DNA of 64,000 nucleotides from Lepisosteus oculatus (Eukaryota > Chordata > Actinopteri > Semionotiformes > Lepisosteidae). Shown piece after piece: positions 9,851-22,115 of the stretch (position 1 is the stretch's first letter; every line of letters starts with the position of its first letter). The DNA lies in contig NC_090697.1 in NCBI RefSeq assembly GCF_040954835.1, forward strand, positions 8,010,501 through 8,074,500, in the 5' to 3' direction. Both the position numbers and the translations under genes were made by a program. The notes beneath the pieces are model-generated. The model ran no database searches. It was not told the origin of the DNA and saw only the letters and a program-made list of their open reading frames with translations.

Positions 9851-12689
9851 GCTACTTTCGCCGATCTACCCTTTTGCGTGGATTTTAACATCTGTATTCT
9901 GAAACCTGAAAACTTAATGCGCTACGTTTCGTAAACAACGTCAAGACCACGACGCAAATTTGAGTTAGATGTGTTAGGTCGAGCTGCTCGGTGTCGATCA
10001 AGACGCTGCCCTTTGTCTAAAATGTTCTCAGAAATTCAAACTTTATGCTTTTCAAGGCCGTCTCCCACTATGTTGCTTAATGATTTTACCAACACAAACC
10101 CCGTCCGCACCTCCTCTATAAAAGCAACACAATGCAGGCTAAAACAAACACGGGAACGCCTCGAAGGTATTAACTACAACTGCTACGCCAATCGCCCGTT
10201 TCTATTCCTGCCACTGGGACCTCCTTTTTAAGAGACGTCATATACGCAACATCTCAATCTCATTTGCTCGTTGTACCAGGGACTTTCCGAAACTGGGAGT
10301 TTTGAGGAAGTTATTAAAACTTCGACCGGTTGCCTTACGTAGTGGAAACTGCTTAATGATGCAATGTACAGTAATTCAGCGTGACGCGCTGCAAAGGAAT
10401 TCACAGTGTAAAGTCGGTCTTTATATACAAGTATGTAATGCATATATGTTTAATATTTTTCATATATATATATTATCAGCGATGTGAAGCCCTGTAATCT
10501 GGTCATTTGTAACCGACTTAATTAAAATTAAATTAAAATTCTATGAAAACGTGGATTGTTTCTGATGACTGTTCTTTGGTAACGCTCTATAAAACATTTA
10601 TAAATCTCATTTTCATAATATGAAATACTGTACAGAAAATATTTAGCTCATTTAGTGTTGTAGCTTAACACTTATTGTGCATATACAATTTCTCACTCGC
10701 TAATACAGGCTAAATTGTATTAGCGAAACAACAAGTTCAGTTGTTTAGTGAGCTACAAAAACTACGGACATCCCTACGTTTATACAGTATATATATGGTA
10801 TTCCTTATCAACTTTATCAATTCCTTCTTATTTAGGTCAATTGTATTGGAAAGTTTTATATGATGTAATTTACAGACTTTTACAGGAATATTTCAAGAGA
10901 ATATTCCTGTAAATACTACTGCTAGTGATGCTTCATATTCTACTCCTAATACTCATAACCAGGGTAAGTGGTACAGTATTTTACCCTAAAACCTTTTGAT
11001 TTAAATATAGCTTACAAGAGCAGGACTTGGCCACTGTTTGAGATGTAACCGTGCTGTACTGTAACCCAAGGATTATTTGAGTGCTGACATAGTATATATA
11101 AATAATTACTGTAATTTAAATATTTTGGTATAATTAAAAGACAATCAGAGTAATTCAGTCAAATAATTATTTAACTGATGTTGTTAACGAAAGCAACTTC
11201 CATGTGTATCATTTTATACAGCTCGGCTTTCTACCATAGAAGTATGAGCGAACAGCAGTGCTCCATCGAAAATGTGAACCCATAGTCTTTCAACTCAATT
11301 ACACAGATCCAACTACTACAAAGTGAATTTGATGAGAAAAAATATTCAAACAATCTACATTAAATAGCCATACAAATTCTAGAATAAAGGAATTATTACA
11401 ACATAGAGAATGAAGAGTAGAAGTGAGAGTCATTCCTGGAATTTCTTTGTGCAGTCATGTTTCATGCAGGAAGAAAGAAAGTTGCACTTAACTGTGGGTA
11501 TTTCCCAATGTGCACTTAAATTGATCAAAAACTGTCCATAATCCTCTACTGTGAATTCACTTCATCCTCATGGAAAAGGATTTTCCAATAACAAAATGAA
11601 ACCAACAGCTCTTGAATTGTATTTGTAATGGGTTTTTTTTCCATTTCCCTTCCTGTTCACACTGAACAATTGAACAATAGATTCACAAACCAAATAATTG
11701 TGTACAACTCATAGAAAAAAACACTAATTGGATTAGCCAGGGCATGGGGCAAAAGAGTTCAGCTATTCAGTTTTAATGCTCACATGCTGCATTCAAAAAG
11801 AATGTCCTGCAAAATACTTTGCATCCTCTCGTGTTTGTGTCCTGCGAAATTATTCACTTATTTTCCAATGATGTCCTATTTTACTGAAATGCAAGCGATG
11901 CACGCACTATTTCAATCAAAACTTTTAATGGGTGAAAGAAATGAAATGTATACAAAAACTGAAAGGAAAAACTATAATGTTTTTGGTTTTCACCCCTTTG
12001 CTATGTCAAACAGAAATTAGTTCAGCTGTACAAAAAATACTTTAACACGTTATGAAATTAGTTGCTTGGCCCCTGTTTACAATAATCTCATTCAGCTGGT
12101 TTCAGAATAAATACGCTTCAAAGTATTCAATTTCTTTAAAGCAGATATGGGTAGAACAAGAACTAGTGTATTTCTAAGCTTTCAGAAGGCATTTGATAAA
12201 ATTCTACAGAAAAATAATTCTCAAATTGCAAGTGGTGGATAATCAAATTAAAGTATCTTTGAATTGAGAATTGGTTAATGCATATAAAACAGAAAGCAAA
12301 GGTGTGTTTAAAACTGGGGAGTTGTAGGTGGTGGTATACCACACAGGAGCTATATGAAAACCACTACTCTTATTAATTTATATAAAAAAATCTAGATTGT
12401 GGTAAAGTAAGTTAAGTTCAGAAGTTATACTAGAGCTGGAAGATTAACACAAATTAAGACTAAGAAATCACATGGTGAAGCAGAGAATAAAATAAGGGGA
12501 ACTTATTCAGTAATCAAAATACTAGGGACTATTTCCAACTCAACAACACAAACCAGAGCACTCAGATGGAGCTGTGCAAGGGAGTATATTTTACTGAGAA
12601 CAGGAGGCATTTCTTCACACAAAGCGTTGACTGCCTATGGGTAGTGGACAGCAAATGCAAACAATGTAAACACACATAATAGGGCATTG
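9851..12689. other. Intergenic interval, mostly unrecognised
   Basis: AT-rich DNA between the PNRC1 promoter and an old repeat region. The only structure singled out is a perfect inverted repeat at 10879-10913. No coding sequence is supported. Confidence 0.45.
10879..10913. repeat. Perfect 14-bp inverted repeat (hairpin)
   Basis: The left arm TTTACAGGAATATT at 10879-10892 and the right arm AATATTCCTGTAAA at 10900-10913 are exact reverse complements around a 7-base loop. There is no T-run terminator context. Confidence 0.85.
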
Positions 12690-13760
12690 TGTGGCACATA
12701 TGGACCACAGCACAGAGTCTGCGGGTATTTGGAATTCTGCAGGAGGGATGTGGCAACTCATCTCAACTATCAGACAACTCATGCCTGGTTAATGGATGTA
12801 GAAAGCAAGCAGGTACTCCAGAGTATCTCATAAACACCTCAGTGGGTTCAGGGCTGGTAACTGAGAAGGCCAGTCCAGTATCCATATGGATAACTGTCAT
12901 GCGCAAACCACCGGGTGACCACAGGAGCTCTGTGGAGAGGAGCTGCATCATCCAGGAACAACCCTGATGGCAGGAGAGAAATGGGTTGAAGATGGTCACT
13001 CAAACCCATTAAGAAGCTATGGGCATTGACCGAGTGAATGTGGAATGAGTCTGCCCAAATACCAACAAATGAACCCCGCAATCCCACAGAACCATCAGTA
13101 CCCTTCACAGCTGGGATCAGGCACTCTCAGCAATAGAGTTCAAGTCAGCACTCATCCATTTACTGAGAAAGCAGTGAAAGATGAATCATCTGATCACATG
13201 CCTCCATGATTATGCAGTGCACTCTTTACACCAGTGGACTTGCAAACATGCACTGTCAGGTGCAACAAGCAGTTTGTGCATTGCAGCCCGATGATGTCCT
13301 GCTCTGTGGAGCCATCACCAGCCCGTTTAATTAAAGTTTGATCTCCAGTTGCTCGACTGTTTTGCCCTGAGCTTCAAACAAATGCACAGATTTCACAATC
13401 CTGGAGTAGGGCCCTCCCGTTCCACTGTTCCACCCAGCTTTCCCGCAGAAGTTCATGTCGACATCACCTCCAACACAGTTACTCATGAAACCTCAGGAAA
13501 TTGAGCCATCTTGGTCCCTGAAGCTCTTACCAAACACGTCCCAAGAAGCACCCGCTCTCTCAAAGTCACTGAGATCTCCTCTTTCAGCCATGCTAGTTCT
13601 GACCTGTCCAGAACTTTTATTCTTGACCCTAAACATGCTGGAATGTCATTCGCTGGATTAATGCATGAGCCACACCTGTGTAGAAGCTTTCAATCTGCTT
13701 GATGTTTCTCCTTTACCCAGATGTTTCCATTTTTTGCCAGGTGCCTGCAGCCAAAGCTGA
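12690..13760. mobile_element. Old dispersed repeat, DNA-transposon-like (low confidence)
   Basis: The texture is that of decayed dispersed repeat rather than unique DNA. Phrases near 13490-13735 (TTGGTCCCTGAAGCTCTTAC; CTCAAAGTCACTGAGATC; GAGCCACACCTGTGTAGAAG) resemble a DNA transposon that recurs in fish genomes, but I cannot name the family or find terminal repeats. The open frames here are short and carry no domain. Confidence 0.3.
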
Positions 13761-14794
13761 AGTCTCCTCAGCTGCCCAGTAGACACTACCCTACAGGGTT
13801 CCAAGTGCTAGAGCCCACACATTCTGTCAGCTAGCACACAGAGAATAGTTTCAGAACATCACCAGCAACAATCGGCATCAATTACACCACTACTGAATAT
13901 CAGGCACGCTCTTATGCAAATAGACCTTTCAGTTCTATTTCGTCATCCTCTTGTAGGGTACTACTTCCCTGCTACAATATTAGCTAATGTCGTAAAGCAG
14001 TGTGAATCCCAATGCCTCTTCAAGTTTAATGTAAACCGCTTTATGGAGTATCTTCAAGATCTAACTGCCCTTCAAATTAGGTTTTTGGACGATCCAAAGT
14101 GTTGCGTTATGCAGTAGTATTTGGATGTATGAAAGACCACAATTTGTGTGGTACACTGTTTTTCAGACAAATACTATATTAATAGATGTACAGTATATTG
14201 TAGTCCTTTTAAAGTGCTTGTGTGTGTTCAAAATGAGTGCATTTATTAGCATGGCCAGTGTCAGCTATCATTAGCCATGCTTGCTTTTTAAAAAAAGGAC
14301 TTCTAATAACAGAGACCATGAAACAAATTGATCTGTAATATAAACTGTGTAATACTGAGACACATTTGATATAGAACGGTTTATGATCTCGTTCTAATGT
14401 TAGACTGTTCTCCCTGTGAAATTCCCAAGGCTCTGACTAGTGGAAGGCCAAATTAGGACACTGCTGCCAATGCTCAGCAATTTGAATTAATTGAATCATT
14501 GAATTAATTAGCAAAAGAGCAACCTTCACTTTCAAAAGGGGATGAAATCACTGAATGTGCCAAGGCACCATTTAAATATGAAAAGACAGCAGAAAAAGTA
14601 GATGCAACAAAATACAACACTAAATCATATATATAATATTTCTCCAAGATGAAACATCCTTTTAGGTATTTACCAATTGATTAATGCCAGAGTGTAAAAG
14701 TCATTGTGCTGACTCTGTCGCCGAGGCACACCAGCCCCTATCAGTTCAGATAGCAGCCTGTCATTGCCTGTTGTTGCCAACAGGCCAAGTTCTC
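13761..14794. other. Non-coding stretch, nothing recognised
   Basis: No gene or repeat could be supported in this AT-rich segment before the second solo LTR. Confidence 0.4.
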
Positions 14795-14799
14795 CTCTC

Positions 14800-15299
14800 T
14801 GTCACGAGTGACCCGCTGAGGAAACGGGAAGATGGACCCTATGAGGTACCTAAGGGGCTAGACGAGAGGCGAAGTCCGAGTCGAGTTCCGAGGTTCATAG
14901 AAAAAGGCAGGAGAGAAGGTTTCCAATCCAGAACAGGGCAAGGCTGAAGTCGTGGTCAAAAAGGCAGTTCCGTGATCAAAAGGCGAAGGCTTCCAAATCC
15001 GAAGGAGGGCAAGACAGTAGATGTAGTTGAAGGTGAGTTCCGAGGTGAGTAACAAAGAGTGAGACATGAACAGACTCTAAGGCGAGGTAGATGCACAAAA
15101 GAACAACCAATACCAGGCCAAGAGCAGAGGGTTCAGAAGGGTTTAAGAATTGTGCGAGGGAGAAGGTGTGTTGATTGATGAAGTGTCGGGGTTGGCTGAT
15201 TTGCAGGGGCGGTGTCGTTTGGCAGAAGTGCACAGGGCTGGAGTGTAATTAGTGCGTGTGCGTTTCCGTGTGAGAATGTGGTGAGTAGAGGGCGTGACA
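14800..15299 (-). mobile_element. Solo LTR (Ty3/gypsy-like), 500 bp, with 5-bp target duplication
   Basis: The termini TGTCACG and CGTGACA are perfect 7-bp inverted repeats with TG...CA ends. A perfect 5-bp duplication CTCTC flanks the element at 14795-14799 and 15300-15304. No internal retroelement genes adjoin it, so it is a solo LTR. The interior is different from the LTR at 2933-3417, but the shared TGTcACGA-type ends suggest related families. Minus orientation is preferred by analogy with that copy and is not certain. Confidence 0.85.
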
Positions 15300-15304
15300 C
15301 TCTC

Positions 15305-15745
15305 TTTGGCGTGGGATCATCAACACCCGGGTGTCTTCTGGGAGCTACCACACACTGCCACCTTGCACCAAGGTGATGCAATCTCCTACCTGCTTCTCAC
15401 CCTGCCCTGGATCTCACAGCGCCCCCTGGGGTCTGGGAGGGTGTCTACGCCCTCTTCGCTGCCACGGGAGCAGCTGGGCTCTGATGGCTCTTCTGAGTCC
15501 CTCAGCCTGTGTCTGGGACAGATCACATCGCCCTGGCATTCCTTCTGCTTTCCTGACGCCGGTGCTGGTGTGGAATTGGCAGAATGAGAGGCAGTGTCCT
15601 TGCTGTTAAGTTTTTTTATTCATCCAGGAAGAACCAAGCCCTTTCCAGACTGTACCTTAGACTACCGAACATGACAAGCACATCCCTCGCATCCTCTAAG
15701 CCTGTCCAGGATCTCTCAGTCGATACACCGAGTCTCAGGCAGTAT
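15305..15745. other. GC-rich stretch of unknown nature
   Basis: GC-rich DNA with overlapping open frames of 82-97 codons. None shows a domain, a splice context or a plausible start. It could be an old repeat. No function is assigned. Confidence 0.35.
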
Positions 15746-16280
15746 GTTAATAATAATTTCTCTCCTGGACACTCCACTCAAAGCCCTCTATAGGTAATGG
15801 GGTCTCCCCTCCACCACTACCAGTGTGCAGCCCCTCCTGGATGATGCGACGACAGCCATAGTGTGCCAGAACGCTCACCACACATCAGCTATCAGTGGGG
15901 AGGAGAGCAGAGTAATGTAGCCAATTCATAGAGGGGGATTATTAGGAGGCCATGATTGATAAACACGGAGGGGAAATTTGGCCAGGACACCAAGGTAACA
16001 CTCCTACTCTTTTCAAGAAGCACCCTGGAATTTGTAATGACCACAGAGATTCAGGACCTCAGTTTTAGGTCTCATTCAAAAGACTTTTTAGAGTCTAGTG
16101 TCCCTGTCACTATACTGGGGCATTAGGACCCACACAGACCGCAAGGCAAGCGCCCCCTGCTGGTCCCACTAACACCTCTTCCAGCAGCAACCTTAGGTTC
16201 CCAGGTACTGGCCAGGCTCACACCTTCTGAGCTTCAGTGGGCTGCCAGCTGTTAATTGCAGGGTGATGTGGCTGCTGACA
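15746..16280 (-). mobile_element. 5S-derived SINE (SINE3 type), copy B, near full length
   Basis: Read on the minus strand, the 5S-like head (CCCACTGAAGCTCAG, GAGCCTGGCCAGTACCTGGG) comes first. The body follows, and the tail with ACTCCACTCAAAG in complement ends in an AAT/ATT repeat at the left edge. The head has lost part of the second 5S box (the GGATGGGAGACC portion). Confidence 0.88.
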
Positions 16281-16379
16281 ATGACAGTATGTTATGTTAG
16301 CATGCAGAGCAGCAGCAGAGCTTTATACTGTGTTGTGTGTTGCACATCATCAATATTATTAAACAAGAACATTGAACAG

Positions 16380-16626
16380 GGTGGCATGGTAGCACAGTGG
16401 TAAGCAGTGCTGGGGCCCTGGGGTGCTGTCTGCGTGGAGCTTGTATGTTCTCCCCGTGTTCGCGTGGGTTTCCTCTGGCAGTTTCCTCCCACAGCTCAAA
16501 GACATACTGGTAGGTTGATTGGCTTCTGGGCAAATTGGCTCTGGCATGAGTGTGTGTTTGTGCCTCTGTGTGTGCCCTGCGATGGACTGGTGACCAGTGG
16601 CCAGTATGAACCCAATAAAATCAAAT
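16380..16626 (+). mobile_element. tRNA-headed SINE (family 2), copy T1
   Basis: The start GTGGCATGGTAGCACAGTGG resembles a tRNA A-box region. It is followed by the body phrase TTCTCCCCGTGTTCGCGTGG, then CAAAGACATACTGGTAGG, and TGCCCTGCGATGGACTGGTG. This order is typical of a very common fish repeat. The B-box segment appears deleted in this copy. Copies T2 (57881-58168) and T3 (27008-27170) share the body phrases. Confidence 0.75.
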
Positions 16627-17971
16627 GGAAACCTTTTTTTTTCTTTCATCGTCTTGGATATTTTTCTGTCTTTTAAGTAAATAAGCATTGTTCTTACTGT
16701 ATGTACAGTGGCATGGCTGTGGATGAGATTATTGTATTACTGTTGTTGTTTCGTAATTGAGAACAGTAAAAAAAACAGTGATTCGGTGACATTAACGATA
16801 AACAAAACAAATCTGCTAGGGCTATGAGTGTTTATAGAGCTGCTGAAGAAAACACCGGGAGTGATTGTTAGTGGATGCGTTCATTCTGGGGTCGGGTTTG
16901 GGTTCAACACTTCACCTAACAGCCCACACTAATGTCAGCAGATTCTCGATACAGTTTGTGGCTTCGTCTGTTTTCCTCTTGTCGTCTTTTTTTTTCCGAC
17001 TCCAAGACGTTTCTTTCGTTTCACAATTTGTACAGCGCTGACGTGGCCAGTCACCTGTGCTCAGTGCGCTCAAATGTTTCCTTTGTTTTACAGTTGCAAT
17101 TTGCATTTCTTAGAAAAAAATCCGGTTTTGCATTATATTTTTAAAAAATACAGTATTTTTAAAGCCGTTGCCACAGCATATTCCCTTTAATTAGCACCAT
17201 CACAACAACAGGACGGTTTAAATTGTACAATTTTAGTTTCACTAGCTGATAGAAACTTGGCCTTGATTCTCCGTTTCCCCGACCGATTCTTATCCTCGAT
17301 TTTATTATTGTATTTAGTGGTTTTATGAAAAAGGTCAGTAATGGCGAGTTAAAGGCGCTATCTGGGAATGCGATCTGCTGTAGTTACTCGATTTGGGTAT
17401 TAACACGCGGGACACAAGCACAAGACGAGAAATTTGCATTCAGTTTGTATTTTAATTTTAAAAAATTTAATGTGAACCAATGCCGATACACAGATAATGG
17501 TCTGCTTTCCAAGTAGACATTTGTATTCAGCGCACTAGAGATGCATCCCCAGAAGGGTGGCAAAGCGTTTAAGCAGGGTTTTCAGGCTGGATTGGATTGG
17601 ACTCGGAAATATGCCAGGCAACAGCTCCCTAGTCCGTGTTGCTGGGGGAAAGTTTCATCACATGACTTTGAATTTTACCTTTTGATTGGTTAGATAAAAA
17701 AAGATGCAAGTTTTCATTTTTTACATAACTAAAGAAAGTAGAGAAACGGCTGTGATCAGCTGATCGCTGCAGTATGTAGGTCGGGCTGAGACTGATTTCT
17801 GATACCGGGTTATTATATTTGGATACATACAGTAAATAAACAGAAACACCTTAATTTTGGAGGAATGCTTCTTCTTCTTCTTCTTCTTCTTCTTCTTCTT
17901 GTTTTTAGATTTATATTTAAGAACCCATAGCACTGTTATAAATAATACATATAAGTTATCCTTATGCTGTA
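16627..17971. other. Non-coding stretch with a CTT microsatellite
   Basis: No gene recognised. A (CTT)n tract lies at about 17867-17900. The open frame translating as polylysine there is an artefact of that tract. Confidence 0.45.
17867..17900. repeat. (CTT)n microsatellite
   Basis: About eleven uninterrupted CTT units are visible. Confidence 0.95.
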
Positions 17972-18065
17972 CATATACAGCGTTTTTCTGGACACTTCAC
18001 TAGTTCAAAGAGCTTTACAGGTAATGGGGACCCCTCTTCACTACCACCAACGCGCAGCCCCCAAC
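17972..18065 (-). mobile_element. 5S-derived SINE tail fragment
   Basis: This matches only the 3' part of the SINE3-type copies: TTTTTCTGGACACTTCAC, GCTTTACAGGTAATGGGG, then the CGCGCAGCCCC block. It is 5'-truncated, as expected from incomplete reverse transcription. Confidence 0.75.
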
Positions 18066-18764
18066 TGACAGAATAATCATAAAATTATTTCTTTAAATGT
18101 ACTCAACACTTACAAAAGTTACAAGTTACAAAAGTAACATTATGATCATTCTTTTTTAATTCTTGTAAAGTCTCTTGTAAATTCTTGTAAAGTAATTACA
18201 ACTCTGGGTAATTAGACTGGACAGAAGCTCACAATTTTGTGGAGCGAACCAAATGTTTTGACACCTTTTGAGGTGAGGGCTAGCACTTGTGCTCAACACT
18301 GTTTAAAGCACAGATCAAAGCAAGGAAGATGAATGAGGAAAAGTCACAGAAAAAACAAGAGAAATTAAGAGTTTGTGTAATACAAACAGTACCGCAGTTT
18401 GGAGCTCCCATTAACAAACAGAAACCTGTCAAGTATCTGGTACTGGAAGGACCCAGATAAAATTTAGGAGAAGGGGCTGTATTTTTCAGATTTGTGCCAA
18501 ACCATCAGTCTTGTAGACAGTTTCTTTCTTTAACATCAGTCTAGTGAGATAGCTTTACTTTAGGGAATTGTTCATTTTATTAAAACGGTCTCGCTTTCCG
18601 GTTTACTAACACTTGGAATTTCCCTAAAATAAACATTTAAGATCACCCAGACTTGGGAGGAGTGGCTTGTCACTACAGAACTCCAGCTGCATTCAGTGTT
18701 GGCACCCTGTCAACACAGTGTTTTACAGATCAAGTCCTGGGAGCCCACTGGCTTTTCCTCCTGT
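18066..18764. other. Non-coding stretch, nothing recognised
   Basis: Short direct repeats of TTCTTGTAAA occur at about 18160-18190. No gene or known repeat was seen. Confidence 0.4.
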
Positions 18765-19314
18765 AAATAACAATAATTGCTTATACTTATATAGCACTTT
18801 TCTGGACACCCCACTAAAAACGCTTTACAGGTAATAGGGACTCTCCTCACCCACCTAGATGATGGCAGCCATAGTGCTCCAGAACGCTCACCACACACCA
18901 GCTATCAGTGGGGAGGAGAACAGAGTGATGAAGCCAGTTCAGAGATGGGGATTATTAGGAGGCCATGATTGGTAAAGGCCAGTGGATAATTTGTCCAGGA
19001 CACCAGGGTTACTCCCTACTCTTTTCAAGAGACACGCTGGGATGTTTAATGACCACAGAGAGTCAGGACCTTAGTTTTATGTCTCCTTCAAAGGACAGTG
19101 CCCCTTTTACAGTTTAGTGTCCCTGTCACTATACTGGGGCATTAGGACCCACACAGACTGCAGGGTGAGCGCCCTCTGCTGGCCCCACTAACACCTCTTC
19201 CAGCAGCAACATTATTTTTCCCAGGTGTCTCCCATCCAGGTACTGACCAGGCTCACACCTGCTGAGCTTCAGTGGGCTGCCAGTGGTGAGCTGCAGAGTT
19301 GTATGATCGCTGGC
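18765..19314 (-). mobile_element. 5S-derived SINE (SINE3 type), copy C, near full length
   Basis: The minus strand gives the 5S-like head (AGCCTGGTCAGTACCTGGAT then GGGAGACACCTGGGAAA), the middle body with GGGCGCTCACCCTG-like sequence and the tail with TATATAAGTATAAGC and an AT-rich end. The spacing of 5S-like boxes is the same as in the other complete copies. Confidence 0.88.
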
Positions 19315-19433
19315 AAACTCATGCTGACCTGACAATATTCCAGCAGGAGAGTGAATGTCTTCATCTTGCTCATGTACCAATGGCTTTCTTGCGAGAGGAG
19401 TAGGTGTGTAGATGTGTAGATACCCTACTTGTG

Positions 19434-19745
19434 AGACCTGAGTCCCATTGAAAATCTGAGGGATGAACTGGGACAATGTGTGGGACTATGGGCTCAGAGG
19501 CCAATGAAAAGGCACAGATTTATCAAGGCACTACTACAAAAATGGCTACAATCCCACAAGACAGCATCTGTGAGCTCCTGCAGCTATAGCTACCCACAAC
19601 TTCTATTGCTTCCAGACATGGTCACACATGCTACTAGCCTGTGGATTTCACTGTGTAATCCCTGTCAATCTGACCAGTTGATGGCCAATGTTAATGAGCA
19701 TGATGAATCTTGCTTTGTCATGTCTGCTCAATAAAATGGCTGTAC
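19434..19745 (+). pseudogene. Tc1/mariner transposase C-terminal fragment
   Basis: The frame reads SPIENLRDELGQCV, close to the SPDLNPIENLWDELG block around the last catalytic residue of Tc1-type transposases. It then runs through an Arg/Lys-rich segment with KALLQKWLQS to a stop at 19734. Upstream catalytic motifs and terminal repeats were not found, so this is a fragment. The assignment rests on the single block and its downstream helix. Confidence 0.5.
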
Positions 19746-21580
19746 CTAATCTTTAGTAATGCCTTGCAGTTATCATGGAAACAGAGACATTTAAAAAAAA
19801 TGTCATGTGTGCCTTTTCAAAGGGACAGACCGGGCACAAGGCATTCTAATTTCTTTTAAAACTCTTCACTACAAGTTTAAGTTTTATACTAATGGTCCTG
19901 TAAATCTGCTGTCCGTGATAACACACATGTCTAGTTTCCTCTTCTGTTCTGTATGTTGTACACTGCTGCCACTGTCTCAGGGTCAAACTATAGATAATAA
20001 ATGGGTCTATCCTGCAGTCATAGACATGACAACTGCACACCATGGATCCATGATAAAAGATTCCCAATTCCCTGTTCAGTACCACTTGGCATACACAGCC
20101 CATAGCTACTGGCCATGCTAGATGCCTGTCAGACATTGGAACAAGCAACAGGTTTATTCCATGCTGAAAAGAGAAGAGAGAAAACACATTTTTTCTCTCT
20201 CTCGTGTTCTCTCTCTTCTCGTTTCAGCTTGGAAAAAAACTATTACTTGTTCCTTTGCAGACTGCACATGCTGACGCAGCTGCCCACCTGGACCACTTCA
20301 GCCTGTCAGATATTTATATATTTGCTCAATCAGGGCTAAGAGTGGGTTAATGTAATAACCACAGTTTTTACTCTGTGCCAGGAATGCTCGAGTCCTGCTG
20401 TGTTGGCCCTGGCATTGGAATGCCTGAAGACACGATGACATTAACTGGCACCACTTAGCACCTCAGGAGGTCATCAGTGTAGTAGCAGCCCTGCGCTGTG
20501 ATACACTTGACTTGGCTCAATAGTTCAAAACCCGATGATCTCCACTGTCATACAAGATAATCAATATCACTGTTTGTCCACCAGCAGATACACAGCAAGC
20601 CGACTGGGGACCAATTTCACATAATAGAGGTTTGCTGCAGCTTTGAAAATGCAAATTGTTTCCATAATTACAAAAAACCCCTAAAGATGAACAAACTTAG
20701 TGTGAATCTAACTTTCAACTCTTGGTTTATATCATGGTATTTTAGTGTTGTTTGATTGCATTATTGTCATACTCTATACTCTGTATTTTTATGGGATCGT
20801 GATGTACAAGACAAATTCCCTTTAGGGGCAATAAAGGATAATTCAATGAATTCAATTCTACTGCAATTGAACAAATATCGGCTCGTTATTGTTCTGCAGT
20901 CTGGAAAAAATGTTGTAACAAGAATGGCACTGCAGAAGGAGTTATAAACAGACAACACCGTCTGCAGTTCAGATCCATGCACGGTTAAAATAATTACGAT
21001 ACGCTATCCAGCCGTCCTGAGTGATGCTGCAGCGTTTTTTATCACAAACCCTTGCGAAAATGAAGCTGGTCAATTCAAGGTAAAGCATGTTTCGTTTTGC
21101 TTTACTTTATACGAGGACTTAACGATCCCACCTTAGAAAATGACTGACTAGTGAATAATATTTGGGTTGACCAGGGTAGTGGTTAAAGAAAATTAGATGT
21201 CTGCTTTAACTCTATACTTTTGAAGTCCAAGCTGTGTTTGTGAACTGTAGACTTTACAACCAGCAAGGAAACCAGGAAAACCGTTTGGCGACTCTGCTAT
21301 CACACTCTATACCAAGCTACAAACTGGGCGCTCTTTGAGTTAAATTCAAAACAATACATTATTTCCCTTCTCCCAATGAAGATGGCTCGACTCTACAAAA
21401 TGCGCAGCTAAAATGAAACTTGAATCGCTTAAAAAACGGCGTTAGAACACTTTAGAAACCTTAAATGTGCTGTACCGTGATAATAAGTGCAGACAAAAAA
21501 TACAATTCAATTTCAAGAGTTGGCAAATATTTTATCAATATTAGACCAAGCTGTGTATCACAAGTCTACCACGACGTGTG
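19746..21580. other. Intergenic stretch, mostly unrecognised
   Basis: No gene is supported. A retroposon-tail-like piece (ACAAATTCCCTTTAGGGGCA, then ATAAAGGATAATTCAA) lies at about 20808-20855. Several open frames of 60-110 codons have no recognisable domain. Confidence 0.4.
20808..20855 (+). repeat. Retroposon 3'-tail-like fragment
   Basis: ACAAATTCCCTTTAGGGGCA, followed by an ATAAAG block and short AATTC repeats, resembles the terminal part of dispersed fish retroposons. It is similar in style to the minus-strand piece at 7986-8045. Confidence 0.35.
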
Positions 21581-21589
21581 GTAGTGAAG

Positions 21590-22051
21590 TGCCAAACAGC
21601 GACAGCTCTTTTTCGAGCCGAAGGTACCATCTAGCGCTGCTTCTCGGCCACTGCAGGTATTTGTATAGGAAGTGCGGAGCACTCTGGGGGAAATGTGGAG
21701 GATTTGATTGTAGTTCATTCATGGACGCTGCGTTTGATTCTGGGGAAAACTAGAAGTTTTTTCCCGTTATTCGGGAGACTAAACTTCTCGGAGCTCAGAT
21801 CCCGGGGAGGCAGGACCGTCCGAGCGAAGCGGGTCACCTCTGCACCCTGGACGCCTCCCGGACTTGCTGAAGTATTTTCAACATCAGCCTTTAGGCCCAA
21901 GAGCCGCGGAGCACGGGAGTGCAGCAGCCCGCCGCGGAGGGCTGATCTCCTGGGGACTCTCTCGTAGATGCGGGCCTGACCGACCTGTCCTTCCTGCGAG
22001 GTCCGTGGCGAGGTCCTGCCGGGGAGCCTTTCTCCCGGTCTTAGAGACACG
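21590..22051 (+). promoter_or_regulatory. RNGTT CpG-rich promoter and 5'UTR region
   Basis: CpG density and GC content rise sharply from about 21590 and stay high past exon 1. An ETS-type core AGGAAGTG lies near 21669. No TATA box is evident. This fits a CpG-island promoter of a housekeeping gene, as expected for a capping enzyme. The transcription start site cannot be placed from sequence. Confidence 0.6.
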
Positions 22052-22115
22052 ATGTCGCACGGCGGGGTCCCGCCGAGATGGCGGAATTGCCCGAGAAGGG
22101 GGCAACCTGTGGCAG
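22052..22115 (+). CDS. RNGTT: RNGTT exon 1 (coding part)
   Basis: It encodes [20 protein letters not shown] plus Ala and the first base of a Gly codon, then donor GTGAGT. The conserved PPRW and [11 protein letters not shown] words fix the frame and the start. The ATG at 22052 gives the same N-terminal length as I recall for the mammalian enzyme. Confidence 0.93.

Noticed and set aside
14684-15381. Overlapping open frames of 69-87 codons on both strands
   Set aside because: They fall in the solo LTR at 14800-15299 and have no domain.
17867-17900. Polylysine-coding frame on the minus strand
   Set aside because: It is the translation of a CTT microsatellite.
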